In this document: positions 36,537 to 46,814 of the stretch, piece after piece
Layout of the letters: each line of letters begins with the position of its first letter
Position numbering within the stretch: the first letter of the stretch is position 1
DNA from: Sulfurospirillum oryzae
GTDB lineage: Bacteria; Campylobacterota; Campylobacteria; Campylobacterales; Sulfurospirillaceae
Direction of reading: 5' to 3'
DNA: 64,000 bases
Assembly (NCBI RefSeq): GCF_025770725.1
Contig: NZ_JANZKZ010000001.1
Location: forward strand, 248,001-312,000
The notes under the pieces: generated by a model
Databases searched by the model: none
Told to the model about the DNA's origin: nothing
What the model saw: the letters and a program-made list of their open reading frames with translations, nothing else
Made by a program: the position numbers and the translations under genes

Positions 36537-39190
36537 TTTAATTCGCCCCAATTATTGCCTATGGCAATGGAAACTTTTAAAGGTACTTTGAGTGTGTATA
36601 TCTCTTCCATCACTTTTTGTGCCTGTATCGCAAAGCTTTCTGCCCTCTCCTCTTTCACTTCAAAAATAAGCTCATCGTGAATTTGAAGCAACAATTTTGC
36701 TTCATCATCCACAAGCGTCGTCATAATTTTATTCATCGCAAGTTTGATAAGATCGGCGGCACTGCCTTGAAAAACGGTATTGACCGCTTCACGAAGGTAG
36801 CCAGCGTATTGCATAGCATTGGCATGTTCAAAGTCAAAAAAGCGCTTTCGCCCCAGCAACGTCTGAACATAACCCTCTTTTTTAGCACTCTCCGCTACTG
36901 ATGTGAGGTAGTTTTTAATGGTAGGAAACGTCGCAAAATAGCTCTCAATATAACTCTTTGCCTCTTTGGTTGTGATCCCAATTGTTTCTGACAAACGTTT
37001 GGGTCCCATACCATAAAGAAGACCAAAGTTAATGCTTTTAGCCACACCGCGTTTGGCTGCCGCTTCCTCTTCACCAAAAAGCTTCAGCGCTGTTTCTTTA
37101 TGGATATCTTTGCCAGCTTGAAATGCATGCACCATTGCTTCATCACCACTAAAATGCGCCAAAAGCCTGAGCTCGATTTGTGAGTAGTCGATGCCGATGA
37201 GTTTATAGCCCTCTTTTGCCACAAAACCACCGCGTACTTCGCGTCCCAACTCTGTTTTTACAGGGATATTTTGAAGATTTGGGTCTTTGGAACTGAGCCT
37301 TCCTGTGGAAGTTCCCGTTTGCATAAACGACGTATGAACGCGTCCCAATGGAGACTCTTTTGAGAGTTTAAGCAATGGCTCAATGTAGGTTGAACGAAGC
37401 TTATACAGCTCTCTGTACTCCAAAATTTTGGCGATGCTTGGGTGCTTATCTAAAAGCTCATTGAGGACATTTTCATCCGTGCTGTACCCTGTTTTCGTTT
37501 TTTTAACCGTAGGAAGACCTAATTGTTCAAAAAGCACATTGCCTAGTTGTTGCGTTGAGTTTAGATTAAAGGTTGCATCACACAGCGTAAATATCTCTGC
37601 TTTCAGCGCTTCAATAGCTAGATCGGTGCGTTTTAAAAGCTTTTCAAAATAAGCACCATCAATTTGTATGCCCTCTTTTTCCATCTTCATGAGTGTCTTA
37701 ATGAAAGGAAACTCCACCTCTTTGGCAAGATCGAGCAAGTGAGGGTCTAACATCTCATGCAGTTTATGGTAGAGTCTGAGCGTCATCCATGCATCTTCGC
37801 TCGCATATTCACACGCTTTTTCCAATGGCACATTACTAAAGTTTTCGCCTTTTTGCACCACGTCTTTAAACTTGACCATTGCGTGATTAAAAAAGCGTAA
37901 AGCAAGGGTATCAAGCCCCACGCTCGTTTCAGGATTGAGAAGCCATGCAAGAAGCATTGTATCGGCATAAATGTTGACATCTTTTAGACCAAAATTGTTT
38001 TCAATCACAGCAAGGTCAAATTTGAGGTTTTGCCCCACAATTTTATGTTTAAAAAGCTCTTCCAACGCGTGCTTTGCATCCGTAAGACTGATCTGATCAC
38101 CAACGCCCAAATAGTGATGCGCTATAGGTACATAGTACGCTTCCTCTGCGTTTATGGCAAAGGAGAAACCTACGATCTTGGCATTATACGCATCCAAAGC
38201 GTTAGTTTCGGTATCAAACGCAACAATGGCGTCCTCTTCAATGCCTTCAATGATGTTAAAAAGCATCTTGGTATCATCGAGCAATATCGCTTTAAACCTA
38301 TTGCTTGGCGTCTCTTTTGGCTTTACATGTAAAGACTCATTTTTCACACGAGAGAGTATATGGCGTAGCTCGTACTTCTCCAATTCATCGACGATGTTGA
38401 TAAGAGGATTGTTGCAAGGAAAATGAAATGACTCAAATTTATCGGCGATGATCAGTGAATCGTCCAAACGCACCAACTGCTTGCTCAAAAAAGCTTTTTC
38501 TCTGCCTTCTTCTAGCATGCTTTGCACACGTGGGTTTGAGACACGCTCTAAGTTTGCATAGACATTTTCAACACTGCCAAAATCATCCAAAAGCTTTTTA
38601 GCACCCTTTGGACCAATGCCTTTAACACCTGGGATATTATCGGCAACATCTCCAACCAAGGAAAGATACTCATTAATTTTATTGGGATATACGCCAAATT
38701 TTTCAAAACACTTTTCGGTATCTATCTCTATTTTTTTCATCGGATCATAAATGACCACTCTACCATCATCAATGAGCTGGTAAAGATCTTTATCGTGCGT
38801 CACAATGCGTACTTTTATATCATGGCTTTTAGCAAAAGCAACCGCAGATGCGATGACATCATCCGCTTCAAACCCCTCTTCGCTGTAAAATTTAAAGCCC
38901 ATTTTCTCAATCCATGAAACGGCCACAGGTAATTGGCGTTTAAGATCTTCGGGAGCTTCAGGACGGTTGGCTTTATAATTTGGATCAATCGTATGGCGAA
39001 AGTTTTTACCTTTACTATCCAGTGCAAACATCAAATAGTCTGTGTCATGTTCATTTTTAATCGCATAGATAAAATTGGCAAATCCTGTCAAAAGCCCTGT
39101 GGGAAACCCTTGGGAATTGCGAAGTTGCGGAAGTGCATAGTAATTTCTAAAAAAAAAGCCAAAAGTATCAATGATAGTAAGTGTTTTCAC
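36533..39190 (-). CDS. polA: DNA polymerase I
   Basis: An 885-residue repair and Okazaki-processing polymerase. The N-terminal 5' nuclease starts [20 protein letters not shown]. The 3'-5' exonuclease keeps its acidic residues ([25 protein letters not shown]). Polymerase motifs A ([16 protein letters not shown]), B ([17 protein letters not shown]) and C ([11 protein letters not shown]) are intact. Start is GTG at 39190; its ribosome site AAAGG is the tail of a near palindrome at 39200-39211. An exact palindrome (38322-38333) is read as LHVK between the nuclease and exonuclease domains. Confidence 0.98.
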   Translation of the reverse strand: MKTLTIIDTFGFFFRNYYALPQLRNSQGFPTGLLTGFANFIYAIKNEHDTDYLMFALDSKGKNFRHTIDPNYKANRPEAPEDLKRQLPVAVSWIEKMGFKFYSEEGFEADDVIASAVAFAKSHDIKVRIVTHDKDLYQLIDDGRVVIYDPMKKIEIDTEKCFEKFGVYPNKINEYLSLVGDVADNIPGVKGIGPKGAKKLLDDFGSVENVYANLERVSNPRVQSMLEEGREKAFLSKQLVRLDDSLIIADKFESFHFPCNNPLINIVDELEKYELRHILSRVKNESLHVKPKETPSNRFKAILLDDTKMLFNIIEGIEEDAIVAFDTETNALDAYNAKIVGFSFAINAEEAYYVPIAHHYLGVGDQISLTDAKHALEELFKHKIVGQNLKFDLAVIENNFGLKDVNIYADTMLLAWLLNPETSVGLDTLALRFFNHAMVKFKDVVQKGENFSNVPLEKACEYASEDAWMTLRLYHKLHEMLDPHLLDLAKEVEFPFIKTLMKMEKEGIQIDGAYFEKLLKRTDLAIEALKAEIFTLCDATFNLNSTQQLGNVLFEQLGLPTVKKTKTGYSTDENVLNELLDKHPSIAKILEYRELYKLRSTYIEPLLKLSKESPLGRVHTSFMQTGTSTGRLSSKDPNLQNIPVKTELGREVRGGFVAKEGYKLIGIDYSQIELRLLAHFSGDEAMVHAFQAGKDIHKETALKLFGEEEAAAKRGVAKSINFGLLYGMGPKRLSETIGITTKEAKSYIESYFATFPTIKNYLTSVAESAKKEGYVQTLLGRKRFFDFEHANAMQYAGYLREAVNTVFQGSAADLIKLAMNKIMTTLVDDEAKLLLQIHDELIFEVKEERAESFAIQAQKVMEEIYTLKVPLKVSIAIGNNWGELK

Positions 39191-39213
39191 AAAAGCGCCT
39201 TTACATGTAAGGG

Positions 39214-40023
39214 TTAGTAGTATTCTTTGAGTTTGTTAATAACTTCGATAAAAGAGCTCTTATCCAGTTTTTCTTTCTCTATAAGATTGAGAGCAAGATT
39301 GACGCTACGCTCACTTAATGGAGCATTGAGAGGAATGGCTGTTTTGACTATTTTAAGCGCTAATGCGTAAGGACGAATTATTTCTGGAATAGTACCAACA
39401 GCATCTGAATATTCAATCGCTTGTACCATTTTATCTTCAAATTTCCAATGTTTAAAAATAAGTGCTGTCACTTCACTGCTACTCATACGTACAAACATTC
39501 GTTCAACGTCAGCAATGTTACTACTATTGGCGATCTCAGAAGAAAATTGATAGGTTTCGTTATTTTTCACGACCTCATCGGCAATCAAGATTTTACCGGT
39601 CTCTTGTAAAAGTGCGGCTAAGAAAAGCATGTCAACTTTGCTAGCATCAACTTTACTGTACCATTGCAACATAAGCGCACTTTGAAGGCTTGATATTGCG
39701 GCAAACTCTTCAGGGCTCACCCCATAAGGCGCCATATCAACTTGCAGTAATTTTTTAATCGACATATCGGTTACCAAAGAACGCGTTGTTGACATACCAA
39801 AAAGACCTACAGCTTGTGCGACACTTTTTATCTCGCGTCTAAATCCATACAATGGAGAATTGGCAACTTTTAAAAGGTTAGCAACCATCATAGGGTCTTC
39901 TTCAATCACACGAGCAAGGTCATTGACACTTGCATTGGGGTCTTGACAAAGTTGCGTCATTTGATGAAAACTTTTAGGAAGGGGAGGAAGTGCTTTGATG
40001 CGCTCAGCTATTTCTTCTAGCAT
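39214..40023 (-). CDS. HDOD-domain signalling protein
   Basis: A 269-residue soluble protein: HDOD domain (about 12-210) with LPPLPKSFHQMTQLCQDPNA, DLARVIEEDPMMVANLLKVA and NSPLYGFRREIKSVAQAV. HDOD domains are degenerate HD relatives acting as signalling scaffolds, here likely tied to cyclic di-GMP or motility. The start at 40023 (MLEEIAERIKAL) has AAGAGAG upstream; a start at 40095 is unlikely. It is followed by polA after 23 bases. Confidence 0.85.
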   Translation of the reverse strand: MLEEIAERIKALPPLPKSFHQMTQLCQDPNASVNDLARVIEEDPMMVANLLKVANSPLYGFRREIKSVAQAVGLFGMSTTRSLVTDMSIKKLLQVDMAPYGVSPEEFAAISSLQSALMLQWYSKVDASKVDMLFLAALLQETGKILIADEVVKNNETYQFSSEIANSSNIADVERMFVRMSSSEVTALIFKHWKFEDKMVQAIEYSDAVGTIPEIIRPYALALKIVKTAIPLNAPLSERSVNLALNLIEKEKLDKSSFIEVINKLKEYY

Positions 40024-40069
40024 GTCATCTCTCTTTATAAATTTGTTAAGATTATAGCGCGGTTTAGTT

Positions 40070-40100
40070 AAAAAGCTAATGAGGACTAGCCTCATTAGCT
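40070..40100 (-). terminator. Terminator of the first symporter gene
   Basis: On the minus strand AGCTAATGAGG, loop CTAGT, CCTCATTAGCT followed by TTTTT; an 11-bp perfect stem 12 bases after the stop. Its stem resembles that of the paralog's terminator (41611-41652), so the terminator was duplicated with the gene. Confidence 0.88.
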
Positions 40101-40111
40101 AAAAGAAACGA

Positions 40112-41440
40112 TTAACCAGGTATTGCATCTTCAACACTCTCTGGATAATTTAACGCGTGTTTGAATTTTTTCATATCAATCTGTTTGTCCCAAACGCCGA
40201 CAAAAACAGTAGCCACCGCATTTCCGCAAAGGTTACCAACGGCTCTCATCTCACTCATAAACTTATCAACACCTAAAAGAACTGCCACTGTTGCAACAGG
40301 AATGGCTCCACCCATAGCGGACAATGTTCCCGCAAGAATGATAATTCCAGAACCCGTAACACCCACAGCACCTTTTGATGTCACCATCAAAATAAGAATA
40401 ATGCTCATCTGCTCACTAAGGCTTAATGGAACATTGAACGCTTGAGAAAGGAAGATGATGGAAAGTGCCAAATAGATATTGGTACAACCCAGATTAAAAG
40501 AGTAACCTGTTGGAATAACCAAACCTGTTGTTCCTCTGCTCACACCAGCAGACTCAAGACGACGCATAAGTGGCGCCAGCGCTGCTTCACTTGAAGAGGT
40601 TGCGAACACAATCAACACCTCTTTAGAAATAAAACGCATGAACTTGAAAACGTTGATTTTGTAGAACCATAAAATAATACCGAGTACACCAAATGTGAAA
40701 ACAAGAACAGAAACAAGCATCACACCTAGTAAATTCGCCATACCGATGAGGGAAGAGACACCAAACTTACCAATTAAAAATGCCATAGCACTAAAGCTCG
40801 CAATAGGACTCAACCACATAATCAAGGTTAAAATTTTAAAGAAAAAGTTTTGAGCTTTCTCCAATGGCTTTAAGATCGTTGGTTTATATTTTCCACCAAA
40901 TGCAGAAATTAAAATCGCCAGTACAAGAGCCATTGTTAAAACTTGAAGCGTATTCCCTTGAATAAACGGTGAAATTGGATCGTGTGGAATAGCGCCTTTA
41001 AGAATATTCCATGCTGAACCTACCTCTTGAGGTGTTTGCGTAAAGCTCTCTATACTAGAAGCATCCAAGGATTCAATGGAGAGATTCATTCCATGACCTG
41101 GGTTTAAAATATTGCCAAACAAAACACCAATAGCAAGGGCAAAGGTACTTACAACTTCAAAGTAGATAAATGCCTTTATACCAATAGAACCAACCTCTTT
41201 GAGGCTTTCAAGTCCAACGATACCCGAAATAATCGTTAAGAAGATAATCGGTCCAACAAGCCATTTCAATGCTTGAATAAACCAATCAATACCTGGTTTT
41301 GATTTGATGGCATTGGTTGGATCAACCATACCAAATGCTACACCTGCAATAATTGCACAAATAACCCAAAATGCTAAACTTTTGACAGTGTAATGCTTCC
41401 AATCTTTTTTGACTGTCTTTTTCTTGTGCCCACTTTTCAA
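40112..41440 (-). CDS. Dicarboxylate/amino acid:cation symporter, paralog 1
   Basis: A 442-residue inner-membrane transporter of the DAACS (DctA/GltP) family, with reentrant serine motif FATSSSEAALAPLMRRLE and hairpin 2 region TSKGAVGVTGSGIIILAGTL. The family's NMDGT sodium motif in helix 7 reads NLGCT here: the acidic residue is Gly. The next gene upstream, a tandem paralog, keeps Asp (NLDCT). The start is TTG, with AAAGGGG upstream. Substrates are probably C4-dicarboxylates or aspartate/glutamate; altered ion coupling is an inference. Confidence 0.9.
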   Translation of the reverse strand: MKSGHKKKTVKKDWKHYTVKSLAFWVICAIIAGVAFGMVDPTNAIKSKPGIDWFIQALKWLVGPIIFLTIISGIVGLESLKEVGSIGIKAFIYFEVVSTFALAIGVLFGNILNPGHGMNLSIESLDASSIESFTQTPQEVGSAWNILKGAIPHDPISPFIQGNTLQVLTMALVLAILISAFGGKYKPTILKPLEKAQNFFFKILTLIMWLSPIASFSAMAFLIGKFGVSSLIGMANLLGVMLVSVLVFTFGVLGIILWFYKINVFKFMRFISKEVLIVFATSSSEAALAPLMRRLESAGVSRGTTGLVIPTGYSFNLGCTNIYLALSIIFLSQAFNVPLSLSEQMSIILILMVTSKGAVGVTGSGIIILAGTLSAMGGAIPVATVAVLLGVDKFMSEMRAVGNLCGNAVATVFVGVWDKQIDMKKFKHALNYPESVEDAIPG

Positions 41441-41610
41441 CGAAGCCCCTTTAATACTTTAAAACCATTTCAAGCCCTAATAAATGCCTATTTTTATGAA
41501 AAACTTAAGATGTGTTTGCAAAGTGTGTTTTATGATATATGTATTTATTATGACATACGCAAGGGGATTTTAATGAGATTTTTTAAATAAAAAAGGGATA
41601 GAAGTGTTAG

Positions 41611-41652
41611 AAAAAAAGAAGCCAATGAGGTAATTGTAACACCTCATTGGCT
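41611..41652 (-). terminator. Terminator of the second symporter gene
   Basis: On the minus strand AGCCAATGAGGT (41652-41641), 9-base loop, ACCTCATTGGCT (41631-41620) followed by TTCTTTTTTT; a 12-bp stem 15 bases after the stop. It ends the upstream paralog, so each symporter has its own transcript. The remainder of the gap to 41440 is AT-rich, with the ribosome site of paralog 1 and no other gene. Confidence 0.92.
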
Positions 41653-41666
41653 GATATAAGATTTGA

Positions 41667-42992
41667 TTAACCTGGAATTGCATCCGCAACAGTTTCTGGA
41701 TGATCAAGTGCGTATTTGAATTTTTCCATATCGATTTGCTTGTCCCATGCACCAACAACAACAGCTGCAACCGCGTTACCACAAAGGTTACCAACTGCTC
41801 TCATCTCGCTCATAAATTTATCGACACCAAGAAGGACAGAAACAGTAGCAACAGGGATTGCGCCACCCATTGCAGACAATGTTCCTGCAAGAACGATAAA
41901 GCCTGAACCTGTAACACCAACCGCACCTTTTGACGTAATCATCAAAATAAGAATGATGCTTAACTCTTCGCCAAGTGTCAATGGAATATTGAACGCTTGA
42001 GAAAGGAAGATGATGGAAAGTGAAAGATAGATGTTCGTACAATCAAGGTTAAATGAATACCCCGTTGGAATAACAAGACCTGTTGTACCTCTGCTGACAC
42101 CTGCTGCTTCTAGACGACGCATCAATGGAGCCAATGCTGATTCGCTTGAAGAAGTTGCAAATACAATTAAAACCTCTTTGTAGATAAAACGCATAAATTT
42201 GAAGATATTGATCTTAAAGAGTGCCATGATGATACCAAGGACACCAAAGACAAATGCAAGAACAGAGATAAGCATAACGCCAAGTAAGCTTGCCATGTTG
42301 ATCAATGAAGCAACACCAAATTTTCCAATCAAAAACGCCATAGCACTAAAGGATGCAATTGGGCTTAACCACATTAAGATCGTTAAGATTTTAAAGAAAA
42401 AGTTTTGTGCAATTTCAAGTGGTTTAAGAATAGCCGCTTTATGTTTTCCACCAAATGCAGAAATTAAAATCGCTAAAACCAATGCCATTGTTAATACTTG
42501 AAGTGTTTGACCATTGATAAATGGTGAAATTGGATCACTAGGAATGGCACCTTTTAAAATAGACCAGATAGAGCCAACATCACCTGTATTGGTTGTAAAT
42601 TTAGCAACACTTTTAGCATCCAATGACTCAACAGAGAGGTTCATACCCTTTCCAGCACCCAAAAGATTACCAAAAAGTACACCAATTGCCAAAGCAAATG
42701 TACTGACAATCTCAAAGTAGATAAATGCTTTAAGTCCGATAGAGCCAACTTCTTTCAAGCTCTCAAGTCCAACGATACCTGAGATAATCGTTAAGAAGAT
42801 AATCGGTCCTACAAGCCATTTCAATATTTGAATAAACCAATCAATGCCTGGTTTTGCTTGTATTGCTAACTTGGGATCAACCATACCCAATGCAATACCT
42901 GCAATAATGCCTACAATAACCCAAAAAGCTAAACTTTTAATCGTATAGCTCATCCAGTTTTTTTTCTTGACAACATTCGCTGTTTGTTCCAC
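41667..42992 (-). CDS. Dicarboxylate/amino acid:cation symporter, paralog 2
   Basis: A 441-residue DAACS transporter very similar along its length to the gene at 40112-41440, so a tandem duplication. It has FATSSSESALAPLMRRLEAA, the sodium motif NLDCT with Asp kept, and TSKGAVGVTGSGFIVLAGTL. The GTG start has AAGGA upstream. Both paralogs carry Cys where the family usually has Gly in NxDGT. An exact palindrome (43058-43069) lies in its promoter region. Confidence 0.92.
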   Translation of the reverse strand: MEQTANVVKKKNWMSYTIKSLAFWVIVGIIAGIALGMVDPKLAIQAKPGIDWFIQILKWLVGPIIFLTIISGIVGLESLKEVGSIGLKAFIYFEIVSTFALAIGVLFGNLLGAGKGMNLSVESLDAKSVAKFTTNTGDVGSIWSILKGAIPSDPISPFINGQTLQVLTMALVLAILISAFGGKHKAAILKPLEIAQNFFFKILTILMWLSPIASFSAMAFLIGKFGVASLINMASLLGVMLISVLAFVFGVLGIIMALFKINIFKFMRFIYKEVLIVFATSSSESALAPLMRRLEAAGVSRGTTGLVIPTGYSFNLDCTNIYLSLSIIFLSQAFNIPLTLGEELSIILILMITSKGAVGVTGSGFIVLAGTLSAMGGAIPVATVSVLLGVDKFMSEMRAVGNLCGNAVAAVVVGAWDKQIDMEKFKYALDHPETVADAIPG

Positions 42993-43057
42993 GAAACATC
43001 CTTTTCGTTTTTTAGATGAATCGATTATAGTTAAAAATTATGTCTATATTATGTAGG

Positions 43058-43069
43058 TTTACATGTAAA
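43058..43069. repeat. Intergenic TTTACATGTAAA copy
   Basis: Exact 12-mer in the 128-base gap between the uvrA stop (43121) and the symporter start (42992). A partial copy (TTCATGTAAAA) begins about 31 bases further along, so a decayed second copy is possible. No terminator for uvrA is evident here. Confidence 0.85.
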
Positions 43070-43120
43070 AGGTATTGCACCATTTATTCATGTAAAAAGC
43101 GTTACAAAATGAAACAAAAG

Positions 43121-45940
43121 CTACTTCTTCTTTTCTGACTCTAACTCTAAGGCTAAAAATTTACCTGTGTAACTTCCATTTTTCTCTGCTTTTTCTGCAA
43201 CCTCTAAAGGCGTTCCAACTGCGATAATACGCCCTCCGTAGCTACCACCATCGGGTCCCATGTCGATCATATAGTCTGCATTTTTGATGACATCCATGTT
43301 ATGTTCAATGACCAAAACACTGTTACCCATATCTGTGAGATGGTGTAACACTTTTACCAGTCTGTCCACATCGGCGAAATGTAACCCTGTCGTTGGTTCA
43401 TCCAAAACATAGAGGGTATTGCCTGTATCTTTTTTGCTCAGTTCTTTTGCAAGCTTAATACGCTGTGCCTCGCCGCCACTTAACGTCACCGCATTTTGAC
43501 CTAGCGTTATATACCCCAAACCAACATCAACAAGCGTTTGTACTTTTTGATGAATTTTAGGAATAGCTTTGAAAAATTCAAAAGCCTCATCAACACTCAT
43601 ATTTAAAACATCAGAGATGGACTTTCCTTTGTATTTGATCTCTAAAGTTTGCGCGTTATAGCGATGCCCTTTACAACTGTCGCATTTGACCATGATGTCA
43701 GGCAAAAAGTGCATTTCTATCTTAATCTCACCATCGCCCTGACACTTCTCACAACGACCACCTTTGACGTTAAAGGAGAAACGACCAACGCTGTAACCCC
43801 TTATTTGCGCCTCTTTGGTTTTAGCAAATAAAGCTCTTATCTCATCCATTACACCTGTGTATGTCGCAGGATTTGAACGGGGTGTTCTTCCTATCGGGCT
43901 TTGATCAAGGTAAATTACTTTATCAAGCTGGTCAAGTCCTATGCACTCTACACCTGCTACTTTGTTGACCTTTTTCGCACGGTTAAGGTACTCTTTTGCC
44001 ACAGGAAGAAGGGTTTGAAGAATGAGTGAACTCTTACCACTGCCACTCACACCCGTAATCGCGACAAGATTTCCCAGAGGGATTTTCACATCAAGGTTTT
44101 GAATATTGTTAATCGAAACATTGTTTAGTTCTATCCATCGGTCTTGTTTTCTATTTTCACGATAATCAATCACTTTACTACCATTAAGGTACTGAGCCGT
44201 CAACGTATTGCTTTTTAAAAGCTCTTCATTCGTACCTTTAAAAACAATCTCTCCACCGAACTTTCCAGCACCTGGTCCTATGTCGACAATAAAATCTGCT
44301 GTTTTGATGGTCTCTTTGTCGTGTTCAACAACAATAACCGAATTGCCTTTTTTCTGTAAGTTGCGCAACGTTCGGATGAGTTTGAGGGTATCCCTCTCAT
44401 GCAAACCGATGCTTGGCTCATCTAAAACATACATAACCCCCGTGAGCCCACTGCCAATTTGCGAAGCAATACGAATACGTTGTGCCTCGCCACCACTAAT
44501 GGTTCTCGCATCGCGTCCTAAACTAATATAGCCAAGTCCCACATCAAAAAGGAAGAAAAGACGTTCTTTGATCTCTTTTAAAATAGGCTCCGAGATCATT
44601 TTGTGTTGTGATTTCATCGAAGCAAAATTCTTTTCATCTTGGAAAAAGGCAAGACACTGATCGATGGGAAGTTCTAAAATATCGGCGATATTTTTCTTCG
44701 CCAAACGAACCGCCAAACTCTCTTTTTTCAGACGATACCCACCACACGTGTCGCACGTCTTTTCGCTCATATAATCACCCAGCTCTTTTTCATCTTTGAG
44801 CATATCATAGGCAATTTTAATGACACCATCCCATTTGCGGGTGAGTTTATGTTTTTTCCAAAAGAAAGTCGCCTCTTCAACGCCACCATGCAAAATGGAT
44901 TTTTGTTGATACTCTTCAAGTTCCTCATACGGAATGCGTGTATTAATACCCGCGGCTTCGCAGTAGGCTGTTAAAAACTTCGCATAAAAGCTTTTGTTAA
45001 AGCCATAAAAGATTTTAATAGCGCCCTCATCAATACTTACATGCTCATTGATGATTTTTTTAAGATCAAGTGTATAGCGAATGCCCAAACCATCACACGT
45101 TGGACATGCACCTTTGGGTGAGTTAAATGAAAAGGAGAGCGGCTCTAACGGCTCAAAGCTGATCTTACAGTCAAAGCAGGCTAAATGCTCGCTGTAATGA
45201 ATGTGAGAAGTAGGAAGCCCTACTTCTTCGGCATTGGAGATGTCAAGCTCCACTTCGCCATAGCTCTCTAAAAGTGCTTTTTCGATGTCGGTTGCTATAC
45301 GCTCTTTATTCTCTTCACGAACCACCACACGGTCAATAATAACTTTAATGGTATGTTTTTTGGTTTTTGAAAGCTCTATTTCCTCATCTAAACGTACCAT
45401 AACACCATCGACTAAAGCACGGACATAGCCTTTATGTCGCAATGATTCGATCATGTCGGCAAAACTACCTTTTTTCTCACGTACCAGAGGGGCGAGGATG
45501 GAAAGTTTGGTTTCAGGAGGCAGTTTTAAAACCTGCTCAATAATGTCAGCCACCGACATCTGTGAAATCTCTTTACCGCACAGATGACAATGCTGTTTTC
45601 CTACACGTGCGTAAAGCAGACGCAAATAGTCATAAATCTCAGTAATCGTTCCCACCGTAGAGCGTGGGTTTTTACTCGTTGTTTTTTGATCAATCGCAAT
45701 GGCAGGTGTTAGCCCTTCGATTTTTTCAACATCGGGCTTACCGACACGATCCAAAAACTGTCTTGCATACGAAGAGAGAGACTCGATGTAACGGCGTTGT
45801 CCTTCAGCATACAATGTATCAAACGCTAGTGTACTTTTACCACTTCCACTAAGGCCTGTAAAGACAACAAGCTTGTTTTTTGGAATTTCTAAATTAATAT
45901 TTTTAAGATTATTCTCTTTAGCACCGTAAATTTTGATCAT
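43121..45940 (-). CDS. uvrA: UvrABC damage-recognition ATPase
   Basis: A 939-residue ABC-type ATPase that finds DNA lesions and loads UvrB. It has two Walker A loops (FTGLSGSGKSTLAFDTLY and ITGVSGSGKSSLILQTLL), ABC signatures (TISGGEAQRIRIASQIG, TLSGGEAQRIKLAKEL), Walker B (VLDEPSIGLHERD, VLDEPTTGLHFADV) and zinc Cys pairs (CHLCGKEI, CEKCQGDGEI, CDSCKGHRY). ATGA overlap with the TSUP exporter gene upstream. No SOS box was recognised. Confidence 0.98.
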   Translation of the reverse strand: MIKIYGAKENNLKNINLEIPKNKLVVFTGLSGSGKSTLAFDTLYAEGQRRYIESLSSYARQFLDRVGKPDVEKIEGLTPAIAIDQKTTSKNPRSTVGTITEIYDYLRLLYARVGKQHCHLCGKEISQMSVADIIEQVLKLPPETKLSILAPLVREKKGSFADMIESLRHKGYVRALVDGVMVRLDEEIELSKTKKHTIKVIIDRVVVREENKERIATDIEKALLESYGEVELDISNAEEVGLPTSHIHYSEHLACFDCKISFEPLEPLSFSFNSPKGACPTCDGLGIRYTLDLKKIINEHVSIDEGAIKIFYGFNKSFYAKFLTAYCEAAGINTRIPYEELEEYQQKSILHGGVEEATFFWKKHKLTRKWDGVIKIAYDMLKDEKELGDYMSEKTCDTCGGYRLKKESLAVRLAKKNIADILELPIDQCLAFFQDEKNFASMKSQHKMISEPILKEIKERLFFLFDVGLGYISLGRDARTISGGEAQRIRIASQIGSGLTGVMYVLDEPSIGLHERDTLKLIRTLRNLQKKGNSVIVVEHDKETIKTADFIVDIGPGAGKFGGEIVFKGTNEELLKSNTLTAQYLNGSKVIDYRENRKQDRWIELNNVSINNIQNLDVKIPLGNLVAITGVSGSGKSSLILQTLLPVAKEYLNRAKKVNKVAGVECIGLDQLDKVIYLDQSPIGRTPRSNPATYTGVMDEIRALFAKTKEAQIRGYSVGRFSFNVKGGRCEKCQGDGEIKIEMHFLPDIMVKCDSCKGHRYNAQTLEIKYKGKSISDVLNMSVDEAFEFFKAIPKIHQKVQTLVDVGLGYITLGQNAVTLSGGEAQRIKLAKELSKKDTGNTLYVLDEPTTGLHFADVDRLVKVLHHLTDMGNSVLVIEHNMDVIKNADYMIDMGPDGGSYGGRIIAVGTPLEVAEKAEKNGSYTGKFLALELESEKKK

Positions 45941-46695
45941 AGGATATTTAACTCACTTAAAATTTTATTGACTGTTAATACAAACATAACGACATACAAG
46001 ATCAAAAGGGCTCGTTTTTGCACCTTTTTCTCAACACGATGGGCTAACTTAACCCCAAAATAGACACCAATTAAAGAGCCTATACCCACAGCCACACCTG
46101 CATTGTAATCAACTAAACCATTGGCAGAAAGGCTGATAAAACCAGAAATTGAGCCAAAAATGATAAAAAAGAGCGTGGTTCCAACCGCTTTTTTAATATC
46201 CCAGTTCATAAAACCAACCAGTACAGGTGTCAAAAAGATAGCGCCACCGGTTCCTGTACTAATCGCAATCGCACCGATGACCACACCCACAACAAAAAGT
46301 AAAAGTTTTGACTCATTGGGTGTACTTTTAGGCTCTATAGGCGCTGTAAAAAATTTATAAATAGACATCGAAAGAATAGCGGCAAAAAGAATTAAAAGTG
46401 CCATTTGAGGTAATGCTTTGACGATAAACCCACTAAGTGCCGCGCCAAAAAGTGCGCCAAACCCTAGGAAAATTCCACTGTTTAGTTGAAGAACGCCGGC
46501 CTTATAGTTCACATACGAGCCAAACATCGAGCTAAAAATCATCTGCATCACAGAAATTCCGATTGCCATTTTAATGTCATAACCAAAATAGATCAAAGCA
46601 GGTACAAGAATCGTTCCTCCACCGATGCCAAAGAAACCAGAAGAAAATCCTACTAAGATACCGAAAAATGCAAGACCCACTAACATATATGCCAA
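45937..46695 (-). CDS. TSUP (TauE/SafE-like) anion exporter
   Basis: A 252-residue inner-membrane protein with about eight segments in two halves: GFSSGFFGIGGGTILVPALI near the N terminus and GAIAISTGTGGAIFLTPVLV in the second half, typical of the TSUP family that exports sulfite, sulfonates or other sulfur compounds. The substrate is unknown; the sulfite dehydrogenase in this window makes sulfite plausible, though it is not linked. It overlaps uvrA by 4 bases. Confidence 0.87.
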   Translation of the reverse strand: MAYMLVGLAFFGILVGFSSGFFGIGGGTILVPALIYFGYDIKMAIGISVMQMIFSSMFGSYVNYKAGVLQLNSGIFLGFGALFGAALSGFIVKALPQMALLILFAAILSMSIYKFFTAPIEPKSTPNESKLLLFVVGVVIGAIAISTGTGGAIFLTPVLVGFMNWDIKKAVGTTLFFIIFGSISGFISLSANGLVDYNAGVAVGIGSLIGVYFGVKLAHRVEKKVQKRALLILYVVMFVLTVNKILSELNIL

Positions 46696-46772
46696 CTTTA
46701 ATTATTAAGATGATTGATTGTACTCGAAGCCCTCTTAATAAACCATTTAAAGAGTGAGTTAGCAAGGGAAGT

Positions 46773-46808
46773 CGTCTTTACATGTAAAAGGTTTTACATG
46801 TAAAGACG
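46773..46808. repeat. Hairpin made of two TTTACATGTAAA copies
   Basis: Two exact 12-mers (46777-46788 and 46793-46804) sit four bases apart and are extended outward by complementary flanks, giving a perfect 17-bp inverted repeat (46773-46789 and 46792-46808) with a 2-base gap. It starts 6 bases after the APC permease stop, a terminator-like place, but has no T-tract. Paired uptake sequences form such structures in Neisseria and Pasteurellaceae. Confidence 0.9.
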
Positions 46809-46814
46809 GGGGTA

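Noticed and set aside
41441-41590. Tiny plus-strand frame (MRFFK) with an AAGGGG-like site between the symporter genes
   Set aside because: Six codons only; the region is the promoter/leader of the minus-strand gene.
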